From positions 2,108,001 to 2,172,000 of the forward strand of contig CM065304.1 in the NCBI GenBank assembly GCA_033032175.1: a DNA stretch of 64,000 bases. The letters are read 5' to 3'. How positions within the stretch are numbered: position 1 is the stretch's first letter; each line of letters begins with the position of its first letter. The notes beneath the pieces were generated by a model. That model saw nothing but the letters and a program-made list of their open reading frames with translations, was not told the origin of the DNA and ran no database searches. The DNA is from Saturnia japonica. Its lineage: Eukaryota; Arthropoda; Insecta; Lepidoptera; Saturniidae. Of the stretch, positions 54,951-64,000 are shown piece after piece. The position numbers and the translations under genes were made by a program.

Positions 54951-55745
54951 TTTACACAAACAAAGCTGCCAACAGAAATGAAATTTTTTATAAAATATAC
55001 TTTAACGTATATCACACTGACTTTCCGCCCTAGGCTTTGTTTGCGTACATAAAGATTTATACTTGTTATCATTTTGAATAAAGCTGTCAACAGATAAGAA
55101 TACCACGTTTGTTTTCCGTTGTAGACCATGTAGACCATGGTTTGTACAATTATTTCAGTTGTTCTTAATATATAAATAAGCAAATTGACGCAAACAAATT
55201 ATATTTCTATAATTTTTTCGGTATAAAATAATTTATAATGTAAACGCAAATAAAGCTGCGGGCAGAAAGTTGGAGTTTAATATAGTCCACTGTAATTTTC
55301 CGCCCTTGGCTTTGTTCACGTAGACTTTTAAATAAGTAATGTAGTAGAAGTAAGTAACATGGGAAAACAAAATAAAGCTAAAAAAAGACAATGGCTGGGT
55401 CACAAAAAAAAATGTTTGCAAAAAAAGACTGCCAAAAAAACAAAAAAAAGAGACAATTGCTGGCAAAAAAAGGCTGCCAAATAAACAAATAAAAAAAAAA
55501 GAAAAAAAAAAGAAAAAAAAATACCATATACGGTCTTGTAAAAAAATAAAAAAGATGCCAAAAAAAGATGCAAAAAAAAGATGCCAAAAAAGAGGCAAAA
55601 TATATGGAAAAAAAAAACCATAGAGAATATTGTAAAAACAGTAAATACTTAGTGTACACTGTACACGAACAAAGACGCGGGCAGAAGCTTAGAATTCAAG
55701 AGTACACTTCGTTGTATTGAACTATAACTTTCTGCCCGTGGCTTT
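54951..55745. repeat. Palindromic modules and A-rich tract, copy B
   Basis: Equivalent of 7020-7830; the A-rich tract has lost several runs relative to copy A. Confidence 0.75.
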
Positions 55746-56297
55746 TAACCTAATAGAAATTTTAATAGTCTTGTCATTTTAATGTAATTATGTTTCTATA
55801 ACTGTTGATCAAGTATGAATGAAAAAATGTATAGTGTATTTAGCTTATCTACTTCGGGATTTATAAAGTTGTTTAGTCCAACCGTTTCGGAGATTACCCG
55901 GAACAAACAGACAGACAAGAATTTTAAAAATGTGTTTTTTATTATAGGTATCGTATATACTTTCATACGCATTTAGTAAAAAAAGTACTGTTATTTTGAC
56001 ATTACAAACAGACACTTCAATTTTATTAATTATAGATTACGGACTATCGTTAACATCAAAATCTTTGTTATATTAAAATATATTATGTTAAAAAATATCA
56101 CAATGTCATGTACTACAATTATAGATTTTTATATATGTCCATTAAAAACGTCAATCGATTGATTTTTTAGTTTATTGAAAACATAAAATAATAAATATTT
56201 ACACTTCAAATTATCAAAAATATATAGATACATATCTACGTAATTTCTGCGAAGTAATTGCTTTTTATCTTTCATATCTTAACGTCATATCTTTGTC

Positions 56298-56731
56298 GTA
56301 CTGTGGAGCTGTCTCCCGGCAAGTGTGTTCTCTCTTTCCTACTGTATGGAGTCCTTCAAACATGATGTGAAGAGATTATATTTATTTAGCTTAGCTTATC
56401 TTATTAGCTTGTTTGTTTCATTCCAATGAATGATATTTTTTTTTATATGGCTTCTGCCTATGTAAGCTATTTCACCAATGTCAAGTGTGGCAAATACACA
56501 TTTTAGAATTCATTTACCAATTGATCATTGTATTGTAGAAAGATTGATGACGTGCATCATTTACTGATGGAGTGTGACAAAAATGGGATTGAAAGAGTGT
56601 CACTAATGAATAGTATGAACTTAAACTGTCAAATTATAGGTATTTATCATAGTATTTTAGTAGAACCTTGTTCAGATGAAGCCAAGAGTTTGTATGACCT
56701 GGTAGTGCTGTCTCATCACCGACTCTCCTGA
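56298..56731 (+). pseudogene. LINE ORF2 C-terminal scraps, second copy
   Basis: Identical to 39915-40348. Confidence 0.6.
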
Positions 56732-58800
56732 TTTGATGCTACTATGAATTGGGTACAATGGGATTGAAATATTCAGTAGAATAAAAGTCTCTAAAAAAAA
56801 TAATTGTAGAATACCCTATGAATAACTTTATTGTTACCCTGTCCATTGTACCTGCTTTGAGAACCTTAAAAAATGTGTGTAGGCACGCCTGGTCATATGA
56901 CGGCGGGTCTTAAACCTGCCAGGAACTTGCATTGTTATTGAAATCAATAATATTTTTTCTATAGCTTGTAAAGGACATTGGAAGTACCCAATTAAATTAT
57001 GAAAACAATTATGATAATTGCATCTACAAATTGAAACTGTTTACAGAAAGAGGTGACATGGCACTCGCACCTGCCCCACAGAGTTTTGCTGTAGGTTTCA
57101 GCCGATTACATATTGATTCTATGGCCTTTGTCTTGCTGGTTGGCACTTAGTTTCACTATACAGGAGGTGGGTGCCGATTTCGATGGAGTTATTATGGTAC
57201 AATAAAAATTATAACACTCTATTATAAAAGAAAAGCCTAGTATTATAAATAAGAGAAAGCATTGGATAGTTATACTATAGTCGTACTAGTTCGTGCGTGA
57301 CTGACCTATGTTTCCAACTGACGATAACGGAGGTGTGTATTGTGGCGGAGAAAGGGAACGCTTGCAATTGCGTGACGTAGGCGCGCAGTCACAGTACACT
57401 TAAGTAAGCAGTGTTATGTCTTCATACAAACGGCCTAAACGAAATCTAGGAAAACTTCAGTACACAATAGTTGTGAGTACTGTCACGTATGAAATGTCCT
57501 ACGAGAGATCGCGGAAATAAATTATCATTTTTGAGATTTTTTAACATTCTTAGGCGGCAACATATGGTATTGTTGCCATAATAAATTTTCTATAAGCCAA
57601 CTGCTGGCAACATTGGTGGATTGGTAGTATATGCGATTGACATTCTCACCTCCCTCTTTGACATCCCCGTCGACGTGTTTAGCCGTCTCCTTCTGTCATT
57701 GGCTAAGCACGTCGAACATTTGACAAAATATCGGTGGGGGGAGTAGCTGCTATTCAATAGTACATTACATGTTTTCGTCAAGTATGAAGTGCAGTGAAAA
57801 GTGAATTTGGTGGTGTCAATTGTTTATATAAACGATAATTGCGGCGATAAAGGTAATGATTCTTTCGATATTAAATATATGTTCAGTGATATATTGTCGA
57901 ATATTCGTGCTTTCATCATTAAAATAAATAGCATCGGTCCGCTAGTGCAGCGATTGTAGGTTATGCTATAATTGACAAAACTATAACAACAAGTTAACAG
58001 AACTATTTGTATTTATGCGTACAAATAAATGTAACTAGATCAATTCATTTGTCATTTCCATTTACCTCCTTCTCTATATCCATACTTAAAAATGTTACTT
58101 TTTATATTTATGGAGTAGGTAGATGAATAATAACTCCGATTTTAGGTATTTACTTATTTATTAATTTCGTTTAACATGTAGAACTCTATACACTTTCTTA
58201 TTTTAATCGTCTAGCTGCTTCCATATGCTGTAGGTAATGAATGGGCTTATTATATATTGAACTATACTGACATAGAGTCGTATATTATAATCTATCCATA
58301 TAAATTACATAATTAATTCTTAAACCCTTATTTAATGCATTTACTTATTTACAAAACTATAATTTATTAATCCATATATTTTTCACTACTTAAATCTTTC
58401 AATAAAATGCTTTAAAGTTTATTTACAATTGCGGGAGCTGCACAATAGCGAGTAGATAAGGAGCAAACCCCGCCTACTTCGTCTGGTACTCGCGTCGCAC
58501 GACTCGTGACTAGCTTCTACATAGCGAACCGACGCGACGCCGCGGAGCCTACGCGGTATTTGGCGCTCTTTATTTTTATTACAATCGCGCGGGAAGTTAC
58601 GATTTGATCTTCTTCTTCTATTTTCAATCTTGGCAACCCAGTCAACTTTAGAGACTAATACTGCCATTTTCAAGTTATGCGAATTCGATACTTTAGGCGG
58701 GTAAATGAAGAAGTGGCAATAAATAAATACAATTAAAAATAATATTAGAAACCTACAATGACAATTTATGATGATTAAGAAATTTTATTAATGATTTAAT

Positions 58801-59936
58801 TTAAATATTATTATTGAGAGATAGGATAGATGACAGTTCGCAAGGAAGAATAGCCTTATAATTACACAAAATATCATACAGTGGTAAAGAGTTATAAAGA
58901 GAACAGTTGAAGAGAATATGCATAATGTTACCCTCTTCCAGACCACACTCACAGATAGATGTATCTCTAATTCTTAATTTGTTCAGGTGGACTGGCGAAG
59001 AACAGTGGCCAAACCTTAGCCTCGAAATAATAGTTGTAATTTTCTTACTGAATCTCCATTTGGAGAACCACGGTTTTAGAGCAATTGAAGATTGAAATCT
59101 TTTATAAAATTTACCTTTGCTTGAATGACCCCAGTGCATATTCCACCTTTCAACCAAGTCTTGACGAGGTAGAAAAGAAAGTAAATCCTGGCTATATAAA
59201 TAATTATCAGGAGCACCTTGAAAAGCTGCCAATTTAGCCAAACCATCAGCATTTTCATTACCATGGATACCTGAATGACCAGGAATCCATATCAAGGAAA
59301 CTTGTAAACCTAGTTGCACACAGTATTTCAGTTTGTTTTTAATTACAAGAGAAATAGGTGACAAATTTTTTTTTAAAAGGATTATGTAAAAGAGATTGTA
59401 GACAACTTAAAGAATCCGTAAAGATCACAGCCCTGGCAATTTTTTCCGTTATGATATAGCTGATACATTCCAAAATAGCTAAGCATTCCCCAGAAAAGTT
59501 AGATATTAGAGAAGAGTATTTAAAAAGTTTAAAATATCCAGAGGAAATTTGATAAAAAGCAGCACCTACTCCTTGTTTATTATTTTGAATGGTTGAAACA
59601 TTTCCAAAAAAATCTGAAAATTTCCTTTAAGCGGTTCAACAGATTTAAATGAATCAGTAAAAAAAAACTTCCAGCATTAGGAGCGTTCTTTTTAATAAAA
59701 TTCAGAAGTTTGGAATCGGTATTTGACATATTTTTTTCTATACCTATGGATAATCTTACATCAGGTTGGAAAATAAGCACACTGTAATCAAAAAAGAAGA
59801 GAGGATTACATGGAAAATTTGTGATTGTACATTCCTGTTTATGTAAATTCCTGAGACTATGAATTAAATGCGGCAGAGGCCTTCAATGCCAGTAGCTATT
59901 ATTTTTATCAATAAGGCTATCAAGATAAGTTTTTTT
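58801..59936 (-). pseudogene. I-type LINE RNase H, copy 2
   Basis: Same as 42418-43553, including the frameshift before 'WIPGHSGIHGNENADG'. Confidence 0.9.
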
Positions 59937-61568
59937 TTAATGAAGAGGATGGTCCAAAAGTTGAAAGGATTTGTATAGATACCGATCTGATAAAAACTGT
60001 CTTATGTGCAGGGGTGGATCTGCGCATTCTATTTGCAGAGCATAAATGGGAGTGCTATTCATAGCCGCAATGACAATGCGCAGACTCTTAGATTGAATAA
60101 GGTTAAGTTTATGAATTACAGTTTTATTAACAGGACAAAGAGTCAAAGAACCATAGTCTAAAAGACTTCTTATCATTGCATTATATATTAACTTTAAAGA
60201 AAAAGGATGTGCACCCCACCAAACTCTAGAAAGTGCTCTCATCATATTAATGTTTCTTTCACACTTAGCAACTATGTAATTAACATGCGGAATGCCTGTA
60301 CATTTGCTATCAAATATTCTACCAAGGAAAATAATTTCGTTACTTAACGGTAAGCTTGCCTGATTTAAAGAAACACTTATATGAGGATTAGTTTTTCTTC
60401 GAGAAAAAACGACTACTTTGCTTTTAGAAACAGAAAAGGAAAGACGATGATCAGACATCCAAAGCGATAATCTATCCAATGACTGCTCTACAATTTTAGC
60501 AGCCAAACCTATCGAACTGTTCGAGGAATAAATTAGTAGTAAATCATCAGCATACTGAAGAACAGAACACTGAGGGAAAACTACAGAATCTAGATCATTT
60601 GTATAAACATCATACAATATAGGACTAAGAACAGACCCCTGCGGTACACCTTTCCAAAGTACTCGGCTGTGATTGTTCATTTCCAGAGTCCTCAAGATAA
60701 TAGTTCTACCACTAAAAAGATTAAAAATGAAATCTATAAACTTTGAAGGAATATTAAGGTTCTGCAGCTTGTTTTTTAGTACTATCAAGTCAACATTATC
60801 ATAAGCAGCTTCAATATCAAGAAATGCAGCCACCAATGATTCATTCGTGGTTAAGGCAATTTGAATATCTGCGGAAAAAATTGAATGACTATCAGAAACA
60901 CTGCGTCCCTTCCTAAACCCAAACTGAGAAGAACTTAAAAGATTGTGGTGCTCTAAAAACCATTCTAACCTGTTTTTGATTAGATGTTCTGTCAATTTAG
61001 AGAGAACCGATGACAAAGCCACAGGCCTGAAAGAATTTGCATCAAATGGATCTTTATTAGGTTTTAAAATAGGAATTACTATTTGTTGTTTCCACGAGTT
61101 TGGAATGCGACCAGTTTCAACAATAATATTTATTAAATTCAAAATAAATGGTAAAGTTAAAGGTTTTGCATTAACCACAAAAGAATACGGAATACTATCA
61201 ATCCCAGGTGACGTATCAGAAACACGGTTCAATTCCTGTAATGAAAAAGGAGCATCTAAGGACTCCAAGGTGTTACTATAATCAGAAATGTAATTATAAG
61301 GCATTTCATCTAAATTAGGAACATAACTTGGGGCTAGTTTATTTAAAAATGGTTCAACCCACTCAAGCGAGAAGGAAGAAAAATTATGATTAGTTTTTGT
61401 GGAAGATCTATAACGACGTATATTTCTCCATACTATAGAGGGAGAAGTTTCAGACGACAGTGACAAACAAAAACGTTGCCAACCATCTCGCTTCTTCTTT
61501 TTTAAAAGCCTTTTAGTTACCGCTAAAGTATTTTTGTATTGAAGAAAAGAATTTAAATCAAGCACCAA
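59937..61568 (-). CDS. I-type LINE reverse transcriptase, copy 2
   Basis: A 543-codon frame identical in translation to 43554-45185, active site 'QYADDLLLIYSS'. Part of a broken ORF2. Confidence 0.92.
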   Translation of the reverse strand: MVLDLNSFLQYKNTLAVTKRLLKKKKRDGWQRFCLSLSSETSPSIVWRNIRRYRSSTKTNHNFSSFSLEWVEPFLNKLAPSYVPNLDEMPYNYISDYSNTLESLDAPFSLQELNRVSDTSPGIDSIPYSFVVNAKPLTLPFILNLINIIVETGRIPNSWKQQIVIPILKPNKDPFDANSFRPVALSSVLSKLTEHLIKNRLEWFLEHHNLLSSSQFGFRKGRSVSDSHSIFSADIQIALTTNESLVAAFLDIEAAYDNVDLIVLKNKLQNLNIPSKFIDFIFNLFSGRTIILRTLEMNNHSRVLWKGVPQGSVLSPILYDVYTNDLDSVVFPQCSVLQYADDLLLIYSSNSSIGLAAKIVEQSLDRLSLWMSDHRLSFSVSKSKVVVFSRRKTNPHISVSLNQASLPLSNEIIFLGRIFDSKCTGIPHVNYIVAKCERNINMMRALSRVWWGAHPFSLKLIYNAMIRSLLDYGSLTLCPVNKTVIHKLNLIQSKSLRIVIAAMNSTPIYALQIECADPPLHIRQFLSDRYLYKSFQLLDHPLH

Positions 61569-61592
61569 GTCACAACTTTTTTCAGAAATATT

Positions 61593-62506
61593 TCATCTAT
61601 GAATAGCCTGAGTACATTCCTTGTCCCACCAAGGTGGAGACTGAATATTTCTACTAGCAACATTTTTACAAGGAAAGCATTCATCAGCCGCTAACTTCAA
61701 ACTAGTAATAAGGTTATCATATGATTGTTCTATATTATATAAACAAACTTCAGGTTGTGATGTAATTTTATTATCCAGAACTGAACTAAATAACTCCCAG
61801 TTACAGTTTGTTAGATTATACTTCAGTAACGGTGGTAGAGGAGTTAGGCGAGAAACTGATGTAGGCTTCGAAATGATGATTGGAAAGTGATCACTACCAT
61901 ATGATAACTCATGACACCTCCACATTAAACAGGAAGAGAGGGACGAAGAACAAAGAGAAATGTCTAAAAAACTCAAAGATTGACCCGGTATACCACGACG
62001 AGTCACTGAGCCATCATTTAAGACACATAAGTTCAAATCATCTATTATACCAGCAAGTTCAATTCCTAACCTATCATCGTTAGGAGCGCCCCACAGGGAA
62101 TGATGAGCGTTAAAGTCACCTAAAATAATAACTGGAGAAGGGATAGAATCAATAATACACTTAAGTACAGGAATTACTGAAGTATCTTTATGGGGAATAT
62201 AAAGAGAGAGAAATGAAATATTATCTATTATAGCTGCAACTGCATTTAATTTCCCCTTATTAAAATAAGGCAGTGGATAAAGATTTGAAAAAAACATTTT
62301 TTTTTAATAAGAAGGGCTGAGCCCCCAAAACCATCCTGTCTGTCATCTCTCAGAATAAAATAGCCTGGTACTTTAAATATGGTACCTGGTTTCAACCAAG
62401 TCTCGCATAAAGCTAAAATAGGTGGTTTAAATCTATTAATCAAGTAATATAAATCAGTCCGTTTTGATATTACACTTCTACAGTTCCACTGAAGAATGTA
62501 ATCCAT
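61593..62506 (-). pseudogene. I-type LINE endonuclease, copy 2
   Basis: Same as 45210-46123, with 'GDFNAHHSLWG' and 'SDHFPI' and the same frameshift. Confidence 0.92.
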
Positions 62507-64000
62507 GTTTGAAGGAATTAAAAAGTGTGACTGATATATTTTGAATCAAGTTGATTGCAACGTGGTCAGGTAAACAAGAATTAGAAATAATATTCATCAA
62601 GGAAATAATCAAGGCATTTATATCTACATTTTCTTCATTGGTATCTTTATTGTTATTCAAGGCACAACCATTATTTGAAGGAGGAATTTCATAATTTTTA
62701 ATCAAGTCCTTATGTGCTTTAATATCATAGCCCTTAGCTAAAGGAGCATGTGTTTTTGGTTTCAATAAAAATGCTTTTTTATATGAAAAAGTGTTTCTTT
62801 TTGAATCATCTACCTGTGTATGTATTAATGGTTTATTCCTATTAGGGTTGGAGGTTAAAACCTCAACAAATGATTTTTTTGCAGGTGAGAATTTTTTGTC
62901 AGCCTCTTGGTAAGAGACTGAATGATTAGACATATAATGTTTTATGTCTTTTTGACGCACAAACTCTGAACAAGTTTTATCTATGGCTTTGTGAAGTCCA
63001 GAACAATTATACTTCTGTAGTCCCCATCTACATCACATGATGAACCATCATGATTCTCACCATATTTAAAGCAAAGAGGTTTGCTTCTACACTGAATCCG
63101 TGTGTGCCCAAAACGGCAGCAATTAAAACATTGTACCCAGTTAAATATTTACCCAGGTAAATATATTGTTACACTAGCAGAGATGAGTAAAAACAAAATA
63201 CCCGAGAAGGAAGAGCTTGACCATCAAAAGTTATCACTACTGTTTGTGTAGGGATCCAAGTAGAACCCTCTGGGCTACTGGCCTTCTTACTAAGCCTACG
63301 GGAACGTATGATTGACCCAAATCCATCAGGAATTCTTAAATTATTAACAATGTCATTATGCGACCACTCAATTGGAATTTCACGAATTATTCCTAATTTA
63401 CATATATTATATGTTGGAATTGAAGTTTTATAATTATTACTACCTAATATGGAATTGCTTAAAAATTTATTGGCAGCTATTGACGACTTAAATGATACTG
63501 ACAGACGATTTCTACCAATTTTTTTTTCCGTCTTCTAAAACATCTATCATTTGATTTTTTTGTAAAAAGTAGCCAAATTTTAGTGGATGCAGAGTTGTAC
63601 CTGCTTTTGGATCCTCTGTTACTAATTCCACTGTAACAATATATGGACCGGGGTCTGAGTCTTTATATAATTGTCTGTTAACATTATTTGAAAATTTCTC
63701 ATCTGAAGTATTACTGTCAGTATTATGAGAACTTAGAGCGCTCCCTACCTCGGAAGACTTGGTGGAAATAGGAAGATTTGTTAAAGAAGTGTTTGTAATT
63801 AATGGCTTCTTATTAAACCGAACAGATTTATCTTTTATTGGTTTAAAAGTCTGAGTCAATTTCCGTCTATACTTTTTCATATCCTCACCAGATACTGAGT
63901 TCAACATTTTAGGATCAGAAGAAATATATTTATCAGTATCTAATAGTGTTAACAAAGGGTGTTTGTCAGGAGGAGGGTCAGGCTCAGGATCCAGATCCAT
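62478..64000 (-). pseudogene. I-type LINE ORF1, copy 2
   Basis: Same as 46095-47617: N terminus MDLDPEPDPPP at the window end, zinc knuckle 'CFNCCRFGHTRIQC' at 63133-63084, same frameshifts. Confidence 0.85.

Larger units (their letters stand above)
39493..55875. repeat. 16,383-bp tandemly duplicated unit (first copy)
   Basis: 39493-47617 recurs at 55876-64000 with a constant offset of 16,383. Every reading frame found in one is present, with the same translation, in the other, and no net indel is seen. The junction is at 55875/55876, where 'aagttgttta' of copy B is joined to 'gtccaaccgtttcgg'. The second copy leaves the window after about half a unit. Confidence 0.95.
50852..55875. repeat. 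Older segmental duplication, copy B
   Basis: Matches 1-7960 in the same orientation with substitutions throughout and two large differences (1.5-kb deletion at 51043; rearranged foldback element at 51262-51780). Ends at the junction of the 16,383-bp tandem repeat. Confidence 0.93.
55876..64000. repeat. 16,383-bp tandem unit, second copy (partial)
   Basis: Begins inside the dispersed repeat ('gtccaaccgtttcgg') and follows 39493-47617 base for base as far as inspected, ending with the window at the ORF1 start codon. Includes LINE scraps (56298-56731), the GC-rich patch (58419-58683) and the second I-type LINE. Confidence 0.95.
58801..64000 (-). mobile_element. I-superfamily LINE, copy 2 (identical to copy 1)
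   Basis: Same order and same lesions as 42418-47617: stop between endonuclease and RT, frameshifts in ORF1, endonuclease and RNase H. Because both copies share every lesion and flanking DNA, copy 2 arose by DNA duplication, not by retrotransposition. Confidence 0.93.

Noticed and set aside
39493..55875. Unit length 16,383 equals 2 to the 14th minus 1
   Set aside because: Tempting as a sign of a software artefact, but a single number is no evidence; only reads across the junction can decide.

Overview
The window looks like repeat-dense, AT-rich nuclear DNA of an insect, most likely a moth or butterfly (Lepidoptera). The evidence is a tRNA-derived SINE of lepidopteran type (two copies), common lepidopteran dispersed repeats that start 'ctagctgacccgcgc' or 'ctagctgtgcccgcggc', and the mixture of R1-, Jockey-, RTE- and I-type LINEs, BEL/Pao, CsRn1/Kabuki-type Ty3 elements, mariners and hAT. 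Spliceosomal introns are visible in the one plausible host gene. Almost every other recognisable coding stretch belongs to a broken transposable element (TE).

Layout. 1-7960 is a duplicated block (copy A): an R1-type gag remnant (minus strand), a 1.4-kb foldback-like element with ~150-bp inverted repeats and a perfect 9-bp target duplication, a Ty3 pol relic and an A-rich palindromic region. 7961-11460 carries a three-exon THAP-domain gene (minus strand, 9193-10390) and a SINE. 11460-18600 is a nest: a mariner scrap, Jockey-type LINE ORF1, and two RTE LINEs, one full length with target duplications. 18650-20395 is an internally deleted BEL/Pao element. 21631-24368 is a mariner-type element with DD41D spacing and unusually long (~600 bp) terminal inverted repeats. 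26270-26728 holds a hAT scrap and a second SINE. A 100-N gap lies at 27576-27675. 27676-36978 holds two head-to-tail CsRn1/Kabuki-type Ty3 elements that appear to share an LTR. 38320-39660 holds a LINE 3' end and a dispersed repeat.

39493-55875 is a 16,383-bp unit: an I-type LINE with RNase H, an exon-like GC-rich piece, a second Jockey-type ORF1, and copy B of the first block. The unit starts again at 55876 and runs to the window end. The second copy shows no net length change and identical translated reading frames over 8,125 bp, so it is either a very recent tandem duplication or an assembly artefact. Copies A and B differ by many substitutions and large indels, so that duplication is older.

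The genes do not form a pathway. The window records successive TE insertion, nesting and segmental duplication. The points most worth following are the foldback element with its 148/141-bp alternating internal array and its flipped form in copy B, the long-TIR mariner, the THAP gene, the disabling changes shared between copies of two LINE families, and the exact tandem duplication.
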